DNA from: an uncultured Bacilli bacterium
Lineage (GTDB): Bacteria; Bacillota_I; Bacilli_A; RF39; UBA660
DNA: 7,485 bases
NCBI GenBank assembly: GCA_947632255.1
Contig: CANROL010000053.1
Span: forward strand, 1 to 7,485
Direction: 5' to 3'
The translations under genes and the position numbers were made by a program. Each line of letters begins with the position of its first letter. The first letter of the stretch is position 1. Below, piece after piece: positions 1 to 6,394 of this stretch. Under the pieces are notes generated by a model that searched no databases, was not told the DNA's origin, and saw nothing but the letters and a program-made list of their open reading frames with translations.

Positions 1-581
1 AGGGAGTAGAAGGTCCTCAAGGTGAACAAGGCTTGCAAGGAATTCCTGGACCAGTAGGGGCTCCAGGCCCACAAGGGATACCAGGACCAACCGGACCAGC
101 AGGCCCCCAAGAATTAAAAGTAGGTTATTTTGTTGCTTTTAATACTTATGCCCAACCTGTAACTGTACCTAGTAATGGGCGTATTCCACTTTATCGAATG
201 GAATTAGATAATGCAAATATTTATAATATTTATAATAATGCAATTGTCTTTAAACAAGGTGGATTATATGAAGTTAATTTTCTAGTTTATACTTATATGC
301 CACCAGATAATAACCTTGATTTAAATAATGATGTTATTGCTATAGGCTTTAAAAATAAAAATAGTAATATAGTATATGCTGGCGGGAGTGCCTGGCCTAA
401 TAATGGTTCAACTGTAATAATGGGAAATGGGGTATTTGTTGCTCAAGAAAATGATGAATGGGAATTAGTTAATATGTCTAATCAAACTATAACCCTTAAT
501 TCCCCAGCTTTATTTAATACTACTTCAAGTTCATATCATATAAATCCATTAGTAACTGTTGTTATTAAATTTTTAGCCTAA
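1..581 (+). CDS. Collagen-like protein with BclA-type C-terminal domain, 5' end cut by window
   Basis: The reading frame is open from the first bases, so the gene begins outside the window; the TTG at 33 lies within the repeat and is not a credible start. Twelve Gly-X-Y triplets are visible (positions 3-110), rich in Pro at X and Gln/Pro at Y, as in bacterial collagen-like proteins. They are followed by a roughly 157-residue non-repetitive domain beginning ELKVGYF. It is rich in beta-strand-forming residues, Asn and aromatics, and ends in a hydrophobic strand (VTVVIKFLA). This layout matches BclA-like exosporium glycoproteins, whose C-terminal domain is a trimeric TNF/C1q-like jelly roll. Location on the spore surface is inferred from the sporulation genes nearby; a vegetative surface or phage-derived role is possible. 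No Cys or LPXTG anchor is seen in the visible part. Confidence 0.85.
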   Translation, partial: GVEGPQGEQGLQGIPGPVGAPGPQGIPGPTGPAGPQELKVGYFVAFNTYAQPVTVPSNGRIPLYRMELDNANIYNIYNNAIVFKQGGLYEVNFLVYTYMPPDNNLDLNNDVIAIGFKNKNSNIVYAGGSAWPNNGSTVIMGNGVFVAQENDEWELVNMSNQTITLNSPALFNTTSSSYHINPLVTVVIKFLA

Positions 582-597
582 TATTTTAACATTTTAA

Positions 598-632
598 AAG
601 TGTAATATGATGATTATTACACTTGTTTTTTA
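598..632 (+). terminator. Intrinsic terminator of the collagen-like gene, possibly bidirectional
   Basis: A perfect 10-bp inverted repeat (AAGTGTAATA at 598-607, TATTACACTT at 615-624) with a 7-base loop is followed by GTTTTTTATT on the plus strand, starting 16 bases after the collagen-like stop codon. The convergent NagZ-like gene stops at 630, so the same hairpin may also end its transcript, but the T-run on the minus strand is short. Confidence 0.85.
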
Positions 633-1820
633 TTCTAAGTTTAATATATTGTATTTAACTTTTAGTTTTAAAATTTTAAAGACACTTTCATTTATTTTAT
701 CTTCTGTAATTTGATTATTATTAAGAGCATCTTTAATAGTTTTTACCGCATTTTTGGCATCAATGGGATTAAGTAAGATATCAACACCGGCATTAATGGC
801 ATTAATATAAATATCGCTTTCACTATAATATTTAGTTAGGGCTTGCATATTTAGGGCATCAGTAATTACAAGATTTTCATAGCCTAATTCATTTTTTAAA
901 ATATCCGTGATTAAAACTTTAGATAAAGAAGCTGGGGTATTATCATTAGTAATTTGAGGTATAGCTAAATGACCTATCATGATTACTTCAGCATTGTTAT
1001 TGATGGCATTTATAAAAGGAATTAAATCACTAGTTAAAAGTTCTTCTTTAGTTTTAGAAACAATTGGTAGTTCATAATGAGAATCAATACTAGTGTTACC
1101 ATGTCCTGGAAAATGTTTATAAACTGGAATAATATTATTATCACTTAAACCTTTAGCTAAGGCAGAACTCATCCTAGCAACAAGATAAAAATCAGAGCCA
1201 AAACTACGATTTCCTATTACAGTATTATCAGGATTAGAAAAAACATCAGCAACAGGAGCAAAATCCATATTTAAACTAAAATCTTTTAAAATTTTAGCTA
1301 TATTTGTACCAGTTGTATAAGCAATATTTTCATCATTGGTATCTCCAATTTCAAGCATAGGAGGAATAGTATCATAAGTATAACCTTGAATATTTTTTAG
1401 ACGATCTACTCTTCCACCTTCTTCATCAATACTTAAAAATAAAGGAATGTTGGCAGTTTCTTTAACTTTACTTATAAAATCTTGAGCTTTATCATAAGTC
1501 GTAAAGTTTTCACCAAAGAAAATAAATCCCCCTGGTTTTACAGTTGTAAGAATATCATTAATTGTTTCATCATAAGTATCATGACGATATGATATCGTAA
1601 GCATTTGCCCAATTTTTTCATCAATAGTTAAATTATTTAGAAAATCATTTATTTTAGTATTTAAGATATTTTTTTCATTTTCTTTTGGCTCTTCTATATT
1701 TTCATTATTAATGACTGGTTTAACAGGTACTTGAAAGCTTGAATAACCAAATTTAAATAATGATAAGCTTAATATTAAAACACTAAAGATAAGAATAATT
1801 GTAAATATTTTCTTCTTCAT
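630..1820 (-). CDS. nagZ: Membrane-anchored family 3 glycoside hydrolase, NagZ-like beta-N-acetylhexosaminidase
   Basis: NagZ enzymes remove N-acetylglucosamine from muropeptides or cell-wall fragments. The 396-residue protein has a lysine-led hydrophobic segment (about residues 5-22), an Asn/Glu-rich linker to about 55, then a GH3 TIM barrel. Family motifs are present: DEEGGRV (132-138), NMDFAPVADV (184-193), the KHFPGHG loop (235-241) with the NagZ Asp-Ser-His acid/base element (D246, H248), MIGHLA, and VITDALNM with nucleophile D321. No lipobox Cys is seen, unlike the B. subtilis lipoprotein NagZ, so a signal anchor facing outward is inferred. Met at 1820 is chosen because GAGGT (1826-1830) lies five bases upstream; an in-frame ATG at 1832 overlaps this site. 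The short two-domain GH3 form is absent: only the barrel is encoded. It follows htrA but is separated from it by a terminator. Its own promoter is unclear (at best TTCATA-17-TAAACT at 1838-1866). Confidence 0.92.
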   Translation of the reverse strand: MKKKIFTIILIFSVLILSLSLFKFGYSSFQVPVKPVINNENIEEPKENEKNILNTKINDFLNNLTIDEKIGQMLTISYRHDTYDETINDILTTVKPGGFIFFGENFTTYDKAQDFISKVKETANIPLFLSIDEEGGRVDRLKNIQGYTYDTIPPMLEIGDTNDENIAYTTGTNIAKILKDFSLNMDFAPVADVFSNPDNTVIGNRSFGSDFYLVARMSSALAKGLSDNNIIPVYKHFPGHGNTSIDSHYELPIVSKTKEELLTSDLIPFINAINNNAEVIMIGHLAIPQITNDNTPASLSKVLITDILKNELGYENLVITDALNMQALTKYYSESDIYINAINAGVDILLNPIDAKNAVKTIKDALNNNQITEDKINESVFKILKLKVKYNILNLE

Positions 1821-1825
1821 TTTGT

Positions 1826-1830
1826 ACCTC
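1826..1830 (-). promoter_or_regulatory. Ribosome binding site deciding the nagZ start
   Basis: GAGGT on the minus strand sits five bases before the ATG at 1820. The earlier in-frame ATG at 1832 overlaps this site and has no Shine-Dalgarno sequence of its own. Confidence 0.75.
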
Positions 1831-1863
1831 ATTTATTAGTTTAAACAATAATATTTATTTTAT

Positions 1864-1892
1864 GAAAAAACTTGCTACTTAAGTAACAAGTT
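1864..1892 (-). terminator. Intrinsic terminator of htrA, overlapping its stop codon
   Basis: On the minus strand, AACTTGTTAC - TTAA - GTAGCAAGTT forms a 10-bp stem (one G-U pair; 1869-1892) ending in a run of Ts down to 1865. Two bases of the htrA stop codon (1891-1893) are in the stem. Confidence 0.85.
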
Positions 1893-2991
1893 AACTAGCG
1901 GTTAAACGAATTTTTAATTGTCTTTCTTTGCCATTTCTAATAACAGTTATATTCATATCATCACCAACTTTATGTTGATATAGATAATATCTTAAATAAG
2001 CCATAGAAGGTATATCATGATTATCAACTTTGGTTATAATATCATATACTTCAACACCGGCAAGGGCAGCTGAACTACGATCTTCAATATCAGTTACAAT
2101 AACACCTTGTTCAACACCAGCTTCTCTTATAATTGAATAATATTCACGTGATAAATAGGGATTAGAAATATCAGCCATATAAATACCTAAATATGGTCTT
2201 TCAACTTTCTCACCTTTAATTAAAGTTTCAGCATATTCAATTGCCGTTTCAATAGGAATTGCAAAGCCCATTCCTTCAATTGCTTCACTTGCGAGTTTAA
2301 TAGAGGTAATACCAATTACTTCACCATTAGAGTTAGCAAGAGGACCACCAGAGTTACCATTGTTGATGGCTGAGTCAGTTTGAAGAGTATTTACAACCAT
2401 GGGAATACCCGTATCACCATCATTTAATTCAACTTCGACCAAACGATTTTTACCAGAGACAATACCTCTTGTAACACTCCAAGAATAAGCACTATCTAGG
2501 GGAGCACCAATTGCAAATACGGTATCACCTAAACGTGTATTTTCACTGTTATCTACTTCGGCAACGGCAATAACATTTTCTTCTTTTACTGATAATACAG
2601 CAATATCAGAATAAACATCACTACCTTCAACTGTAGTTTTAACAGTATTGCCATCAGTAAAGGTTACATAAACATCAGTTGAATTGTTAATAACATGATT
2701 ATTAGTTAAAATATAACCTTTTTTATTTTCGGTTTTATAAACAAATCCAGTACCAGAAGCATAAGGTTTGCCATTTACATAAGTGTTTACGACTACAACA
2801 GCATCATATAATTTTTCAACGGCATCGGCAATACCATTGTCGGTTACTGTAACATCTTTTTTAAGACGAGTTTCAACTGTTCCAATTGTCGCAGGGAAGA
2901 AGTAGAAAATTCCATACATAGCTAGCATACCTATAAAAAAGGTACCAATAATAATTAATCCATTGCGAAGTGTGTTTGTTTTTTGTTTCAT
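1891..2991 (-). CDS. htrA: HtrA/DegP-like membrane-anchored serine protease with PDZ domain
   Basis: HtrA proteases degrade misfolded proteins outside the cytoplasmic membrane and act in envelope quality control. The 366-residue protein has a short cytoplasmic tail, one membrane segment (about 11-33), a trypsin-like domain (about 53-258) and a single PDZ domain (about 265-365). The catalytic triad is intact: H99 in LTNNHV, D129 in YSDIAVL and S214 in GNSGGPL. This is the usual layout of Gram-positive HtrA/HtrB/YyxA. The ATG at 2991 has AAGGA upstream, lying inside the 3' end of the Abi-like gene. That gene's stop codon ends one base before this ATG, so the two are probably co-transcribed and translationally coupled. 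The HtrA call is firm; the biological meaning of the coupling is unknown. Confidence 0.95.
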   Translation of the reverse strand: MKQKTNTLRNGLIIIGTFFIGMLAMYGIFYFFPATIGTVETRLKKDVTVTDNGIADAVEKLYDAVVVVNTYVNGKPYASGTGFVYKTENKKGYILTNNHVINNSTDVYVTFTDGNTVKTTVEGSDVYSDIAVLSVKEENVIAVAEVDNSENTRLGDTVFAIGAPLDSAYSWSVTRGIVSGKNRLVEVELNDGDTGIPMVVNTLQTDSAINNGNSGGPLANSNGEVIGITSIKLASEAIEGMGFAIPIETAIEYAETLIKGEKVERPYLGIYMADISNPYLSREYYSIIREAGVEQGVIVTDIEDRSSAALAGVEVYDIITKVDNHDIPSMAYLRYYLYQHKVGDDMNITVIRNGKERQLKIRLTAS

Positions 2992-2992
2992 T

Positions 2993-3922
2993 TTAATCCA
3001 TCCTTACTATTTCTTTATAATTTTTAGGAAATCCCATTCGGTCTAATACTTTATCTATATTAATACTATGAAGACGTCCGGCTAGATAATCTATTTCATA
3101 AGATATTTCATTTAACATCATATGAAAATCATCACTTCTAAGTAAACGCTTTAATATTATTATTAGAGCAAATAAATCATTTATACCATAGATAAATTCA
3201 CCATTCATTTTAGGTATATTTAAGTTTTCATGATATTTAGTTACTGGTATTTCTTTTTGAGTTTTATGTTCGTAACAAATATCTTCATGAGCACATAAAT
3301 TACGATAATTGGCAATAATGGGTAGATAAATCAATAAAGAATTAATATCAACATTGAAATTATCAGCGATGGCTTTTTGGTCTTCAGTTTTTAAAATGGT
3401 ATATAATTCACCAACGATACCAAATGATAAAACTTTAACCACAATCCAAAGGGGAATGTAACCATAGTTACTCATGTAATGTTTAGTCGCAGCATGTTCT
3501 TTCCCATTAATGCTTATTTGCCTTTTCATCTTTCTTATTAAATCATTTACTTGCCGACTTCTTTTAGGATCCTCAGTAAAGTTATGAGGATTTAAGTATT
3601 TCTTTTCTTTAAAACCATATTTTCGAGATAATTCATAAGATATAATACTTTTAATATTGTTTTCTAAAATTAAGATATTTTTAAATAAAATATTTCTTAA
3701 TTGACGATCAAAGTAAAATAAAGCATAAATTTCTCGAAAGTTGGTTCCATCATAGAAAGTACGATCAGTTAGAGATTTTATAAATAGATAACGATAACCA
3801 TTGATAAAGAAGTAATTCTCTCTTAATAGAATGTCTTTTACATAGTTTTCATCATCTATTATTAAATTTTTATTTCTTAAAATGGTAATCTGTTCATCTA
3901 GGGTTTTGAATATCTTTTCCAT
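2993..3922 (-). CDS. Abi_2 (AbiD/AbiF-like) HEPN-domain protein
   Basis: The 309-residue protein fits the Abi-like family (Abi_2, AbiD/AbiF type), first known from lactococcal abortive-infection systems. Evidence includes the N-terminal segment with NYFFINGYRYLF (36-47), the FREIYALFYFDRQLRNILF stretch (62-80) followed by an ILENNIKS helix, IPLWIVVKVLSFG (156-168), and the terminal signature ANYRNLCAHE, which carries the HEPN RNase motif R207-x4-H212. HEPN proteins commonly cleave RNA, so an RNase-type toxin or antiphage effector is plausible; family members are also often chromosomal with no proven defence role. No antitoxin-like partner is adjacent. AGGTGA lies six bases before the ATG. It leads a two-gene unit with htrA and diverges from the phospholipase-like gene. 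Length is normal for the family and no lesion is seen. Confidence 0.9.
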   Translation of the reverse strand: MEKIFKTLDEQITILRNKNLIIDDENYVKDILLRENYFFINGYRYLFIKSLTDRTFYDGTNFREIYALFYFDRQLRNILFKNILILENNIKSIISYELSRKYGFKEKKYLNPHNFTEDPKRSRQVNDLIRKMKRQISINGKEHAATKHYMSNYGYIPLWIVVKVLSFGIVGELYTILKTEDQKAIADNFNVDINSLLIYLPIIANYRNLCAHEDICYEHKTQKEIPVTKYHENLNIPKMNGEFIYGINDLFALIIILKRLLRSDDFHMMLNEISYEIDYLAGRLHSINIDKVLDRMGFPKNYKEIVRMD

Positions 3923-3934
3923 ATATCTTCACCT

Positions 3935-3971
3935 ATTATAACATTATACCACAAAGAACAATTATATTGTA
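3935..3971 (-). promoter_or_regulatory. Extended -10 promoter for the Abi-htrA unit
   Basis: On the minus strand TGGTATAAT (3943-3951) is a perfect extended -10 element; a second TATAAT lies at 3935-3940 but is too close to the ribosome binding site (3929-3934) to be the main one. The -35 position (TACAAT, 3966-3971, 17-base spacer) is poor, as is common with extended -10 promoters. The predicted start near 3936 gives a leader of about 14 bases. Confidence 0.6.
3958..3970. promoter_or_regulatory. Short palindrome, possible operator
   Basis: ACAAT-TAT-ATTGT has perfect 5-bp arms and lies across the spacer and -35 of the Abi promoter. ATATTGT recurs as a direct repeat 15 bases away (3964-3970 and 3979-3985). 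In such AT-rich DNA it could be chance. Confidence 0.25.
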
Positions 3972-4003
3972 GTAAAATATATTGTTTTATTTGTTAAATT
4001 TTT

Positions 4004-4033
4004 GTGAAAAATTAGTGAAATTAGCGAATTTTA
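4004..4033 (+). repeat. Three adjoining imperfect repeats upstream of the phospholipase-like gene
   Basis: GTGAAAAATTA (4004-4014), GTGAAATTA (4015-4023) and GCGAATTTTA (4024-4033) lie head to tail just upstream of the extended -10 element. They could be an activator or repressor site; no regulator is identified. Confidence 0.3.
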
Positions 4034-4041
4034 GATTTTTA

Positions 4042-4050
4042 TGATATAAT
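4042..4050 (+). promoter_or_regulatory. Extended -10 promoter of the phospholipase-like gene
   Basis: TGATATAAT is a perfect extended -10 element; the best -35 (TTAGCG at 4021-4026, 18-base spacer) is weak. The predicted start near 4057 leaves a leader of about 12 bases, with AGGTGA (4058-4063) at its very 5' end. Confidence 0.6.
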
Positions 4051-4057
4051 TTTAAGT

Positions 4058-4063
4058 AGGTGA
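4058..4063 (+). promoter_or_regulatory. Ribosome binding site deciding the phospholipase-like start
   Basis: AGGTGA lies five bases before ATG at 4069. An in-frame GTG at 4060 falls inside this site and is therefore not the start. Confidence 0.75.
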
Positions 4064-4068
4064 TACAT

Positions 4069-5025
4069 ATGCCAGCAACTTATACTCATCATATCTTTAC
4101 AGAAGATGTTTTTAAAGTAATTAATCCTGATATTAAAACTAAATTAGAAAGCAGTATAGATATATATAAATTATTTGGAAAAAGTTTTGATATATTTTAT
4201 TTTACTGGTACTAATATTGGATATTTAGGACATCATAAGAATATTAATTTATATTTTAAAAACATAATTAATTATATTAAAGAAAATAATTTAGAAAATG
4301 ATAGCCAAGTTTTAGCTTATTTATATGGTTCAATATGTCATTATATACTTGATAGTACTATTCATCCTTATATATTTTATAAAACAGGAAAGTTTAATAG
4401 ACAAGATAAAAAAACTTATAAATATAGAGGATTACATAATTATTATGAATATATGATAGATGCAATATTTTATTTAAATAGGAATAAAAAACCAATTTAT
4501 AAAACTAATTTAACTAAAGAAATATTTACGAAATATGAATTTAGTTCTAATTTAGATAATACTATTAATAAGGTATTTTATGAAACCCATAATGTTAAAA
4601 ATGCTAGTAAAATTTTAAAAAAAGGGATACGTTATTTTAAATTTATGATGCGATATGCTATGGAAGTTCATACTTGGTTTAAATATTATTTATATAAAAT
4701 AATTGATAAATTACATATTTTTAAAGATAAAAAATTAACTTGTTGTAGCTATTATATTCGAAATATTGATATATCTGTTCTTAATGTTGAACATAAAAAA
4801 TGGTGTTATCCAGTAGATAATAAAACAAGTTATCATTATTCAATGATAGATTTATATGATTTATGTATTGAAAAAGCTCGAAAACTTATTAATTTAATTG
4901 ATGAAGCAATAAATAGTAATGATGAAAAAATATTAAATAAAGCAATTAAAGAGATTGGGGATATAGATTATTCCACTGGTAAAAGAGCTAACAAAAAATA
5001 TAAGAAATTAACTTTTGAATTTTAG
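4069..5025 (+). CDS. Zinc-dependent phospholipase C family protein
   Basis: The 318-residue protein resembles the Zn_dep_PLPC family: it starts MPATYTHHIF, with His 7 and His 8 near the N-terminus as in the zinc phospholipases. It also has D41 in FDIFYFTG, GHH (54-56), the helix LYGSICHYILDSTIHPY with H91, D95 and H99, and H123 in RGLHNYYEYMIDA. These are plausible metal ligands, in the family's H-x3-D-x3-H pattern. There is no signal peptide, so the usual secreted-enzyme role cannot be assumed. Many Bacillota carry such cytoplasmic-looking members with unproven substrate, and the activity here is inferred. The coding sequence is more AT-rich than neighbours (for example 10 G/C in bases 4261-4320 against 24 in 2401-2460 of htrA). 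The product is rich in Lys, Asn, Ile and Tyr. It is monocistronic, divergent from the Abi gene and convergent with cwlD, and is the only gene here stopping with TAG. Confidence 0.82.
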   Translation: MPATYTHHIFTEDVFKVINPDIKTKLESSIDIYKLFGKSFDIFYFTGTNIGYLGHHKNINLYFKNIINYIKENNLENDSQVLAYLYGSICHYILDSTIHPYIFYKTGKFNRQDKKTYKYRGLHNYYEYMIDAIFYLNRNKKPIYKTNLTKEIFTKYEFSSNLDNTINKVFYETHNVKNASKILKKGIRYFKFMMRYAMEVHTWFKYYLYKIIDKLHIFKDKKLTCCSYYIRNIDISVLNVEHKKWCYPVDNKTSYHYSMIDLYDLCIEKARKLINLIDEAINSNDEKILNKAIKEIGDIDYSTGKRANKKYKKLTFEF

Positions 5026-5045
5026 TCTTAAATAAATCAATTTGC

Positions 5046-5693
5046 TTAGTAGTAGGTTATAATTGCTTCTTTTATTAAAGAGGCAATTTTCTTTTGATAG
5101 GCAGGAGTAATTAGTTTATTTCTTTCAGTAGCATTAGATAAAAAGCCACATTCAATTAAAACTCCAGGAACATTTAATTTATCATACATATAGGTTTTAT
5201 TAGGTATTTTTTTAATAGTGCGGTCATTATTTAAAGATTTATTTAAAACATTTTGAATAACTTCAGCAATATGTTTATTTTCTTCATTATTATAAAAGAC
5301 TTGGGCACCAGAATAAGCAGAATTACTTAAATAATTTAAATGAACTGAGATATACATATTAGCATTACTATTATTAATTAATTTAATACGATTATCAAAA
5401 TCACTTTTTTTACGATAGTTAGCTTCAGGATAACTTAAATCATAATCACCATCACGAGTTAAAATTACCGTAGCGCCCGCGGATGCTAACTCCATTTCTA
5501 AATATTTGGTTATAGCTAAATTAATATCTTTTTCATATATATTATGACTAGTTGTTCCCGGATCTAAACCCCCATGGCCAGCATCTAAAACAATAATTTT
5601 GCCACTTAAAGGAAGCAACGCTAGAGCTTTAGTGTTGATAAATAAAGCACTTATTAACAATAAAGATAGAAATATTAATTTAATTTTATTCAT
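5046..5693 (-). CDS. cwlD: N-acetylmuramoyl-L-alanine amidase, CwlD-like (Amidase_3)
   Basis: CwlD removes peptide side chains from peptidoglycan during sporulation so that muramic-delta-lactam can form in the cortex, a requirement for germination. The 215-residue protein has an N-terminal hydrophobic signal (about 3-25) and one Amidase_3 domain. The zinc and catalytic residues are complete: H40 in LDAGHGG, E54 in YEKDINLAI, H118 in YISVHLN and E181 in LIECGFLSN. Size (B. subtilis CwlD is slightly longer), absence of SH3 or SPOR repeats, and position after yabP-yabQ-divIC support CwlD rather than a daughter-cell-separation amidase. No Shine-Dalgarno sequence precedes the ATG at 5693, and no other Met occurs until residue 67. 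A sigma-E-like promoter lies immediately upstream, so the message may be leaderless. It is 53 bases beyond divIC and could also be read through from it. Confidence 0.9.
   Translation of the reverse strand: MNKIKLIFLSLLLISALFINTKALALLPLSGKIIVLDAGHGGLDPGTTSHNIYEKDINLAITKYLEMELASAGATVILTRDGDYDLSYPEANYRKKSDFDNRIKLINNSNANMYISVHLNYLSNSAYSGAQVFYNNEENKHIAEVIQNVLNKSLNNDRTIKKIPNKTYMYDKLNVPGVLIECGFLSNATERNKLITPAYQKKIASLIKEAIITYY
5062..5095 (+). terminator. Plus-strand terminator of the phospholipase-like gene, inside the 3' end of cwlD
   Basis: ATTGCTTCTTT (5062-5072) and AAAGAGGCAAT (5077-5087) form an 11-bp stem (one G-U pair) with loop TATT, followed by TTTCTTTT. It starts 36 bases past the phospholipase-like stop and lies within codons for the end of CwlD (IASLIKEAI region). 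No T-run follows it on the minus strand, so it should act in one direction only. Confidence 0.7.
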
Positions 5694-5698
5694 ATTAA

Positions 5699-5726
5699 AA
5701 TATATGTTTATTTAGAAAAAATTTTC
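5699..5726 (-). promoter_or_regulatory. Possible sigma-E-type promoter of cwlD
   Basis: GAAAATT (5720-5726) fits the sigma-E -35 (KMATATT) at six of seven positions. After 13 bases, CATATATT (5699-5706) fits the -10 (CATACAHT) at seven of eight. The predicted start falls at about 5692-5694, on the start codon, implying a leaderless message. An AT-rich inverted repeat (5711-5731) covers the -35. Confidence 0.4.
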
Positions 5727-5746
5727 CTAAATATAAAAACAAATAC

Positions 5747-6049
5747 TTATTCGTTAGTATTTGTCTTTCTAATAATTATTTCATTAGGTTTAGTATATAA
5801 AAATTGTTCTTTAGCATATCTTTCTAAATATTCAGGATTTTTTAATTTTTCAACTTCGGCTTTTAAAGATTCTTCAGTAGATAATAGTTCTTCATAGTTA
5901 TCTTCTAATAAAGCTATTTCTTTATTATTGGCCATTATTTTAAGCCAATCGGGAAATATATTAATACAAGTTGTAATAATAATAAAAGCAAAAAAGATTA
6001 CAAATAACATTAAACGTCTTTTTTCTTTTTTAGTAACTTTTCTTTGCAT
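5747..6049 (-). CDS. divIC: Septum formation initiator, DivIC
   Basis: DivIC is a small bitopic divisome protein that works with FtsL and DivIB at the septum. The 100-residue product has a basic cytoplasmic tail (1-12), one membrane segment (about 13-32), an outward coiled coil (about 38-70) and the family's C-terminal signature NPEYLERYAKE (71-81) with FLYTKPNEIII. It matches the FtsB/DivIC family in length and order, and its place after yabQ is the conserved Bacillota position. ATG at 6049 is preceded by AAAGGGG (6057-6063), which overlaps the yabQ stop codon (gap 12 bases), so the two are probably translated from one message. As an essential division gene it should also need vegetative expression, yet no convincing separate promoter was found. 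Confidence 0.92.
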   Translation of the reverse strand: MQRKVTKKEKRRLMLFVIFFAFIIITTCINIFPDWLKIMANNKEIALLEDNYEELLSTEESLKAEVEKLKNPEYLERYAKEQFLYTKPNEIIIRKTNTNE

Positions 6050-6061
6050 TATATCGCCCCT

Positions 6062-6394
6062 TTATTTGGTTTTAGTATAGCATTTTTTAGAAATATTGGC
6101 AATGATTTTTTGAATTTTTTGATTATTTGACATTTTTTTTGTAAACTTTTTAGATGAGATATAACCTAATATTAACATGATTAAAAAATAGATATGAAAT
6201 ATACCATTATTTAATTTATATAAACAAATTAGATATATTAAAACAATATTATACATAAACATTATAGTAATAAAACTACGAAAGAATTTGTTTTTATTTT
6301 TAATTTTATTAATATTTAATAAATTTAGATATTGAAAGATAAAGCCAAATAAAAAAGAAAAAGATAAGACAATAATTTGGGTTTTAGCAGTCAT
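6062..6394 (-). CDS. yabQ: Spore cortex biosynthesis membrane protein YabQ
   Basis: YabQ is a mother-cell membrane protein needed for spore cortex formation in B. subtilis; its molecular activity is not known. The 110-residue product has three predicted membrane segments (about 5-24, 40-59, 65-81) and a basic tail. Recognisable YabQ features are the GFIFQYLN segment after the first helix and LNNGIFHIYFLIMLILGYISSKKF-like sequence at 61-84, corresponding to the family's 'NgG-x-R-x-Y' and following Gly-rich helix. The usual Arg there appears as His. It is about half the length of the B. subtilis protein, lacking the longer C-terminal part, though short forms are normal in other spore formers. 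Its ATG overlaps the yabP stop by one base (TAATG), showing translational coupling. The call relies on both sequence and gene order. Confidence 0.85.
   Translation of the reverse strand: MTAKTQIIVLSFSFLFGFIFQYLNLLNINKIKNKNKFFRSFITIMFMYNIVLIYLICLYKLNNGIFHIYFLIMLILGYISSKKFTKKMSNNQKIQKIIANISKKCYTKTK

Noticed and set aside
3..110. Gly-Pro-rich repeats as a CRISPR array or DNA minisatellite
   Set aside because: The repetition is in the protein triplets, with varied codons and no spacers; it is a coding collagen-like tract.
33..581. TTG at 33 as the start of the collagen-like gene
   Set aside because: The Gly-X-Y frame is open upstream to the window edge, so this is an internal Leu codon.
1821..1863. 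A dedicated nagZ promoter
   Set aside because: The best match (TTCATA, 17 bases, TAAACT) has four of six at each box, no better than AT-rich background, so it is not listed as a feature.
2993..3922. Abi gene as proof of a defence island or toxin-antitoxin pair
   Set aside because: No antitoxin, restriction, transposase or phage gene is nearby; neighbours are housekeeping or sporulation genes.
4975..5048. A minus-strand terminator for cwlD between cwlD and the convergent gene
   Set aside because: Only weak AT-rich pairings were found; no stable stem with a T-run on the minus strand.
5711..5731. Inverted repeat after divIC as a terminator
   Set aside because: Its arms are almost all A and T with a tiny loop and no following T-run; it would be unstable and overlaps a possible promoter.
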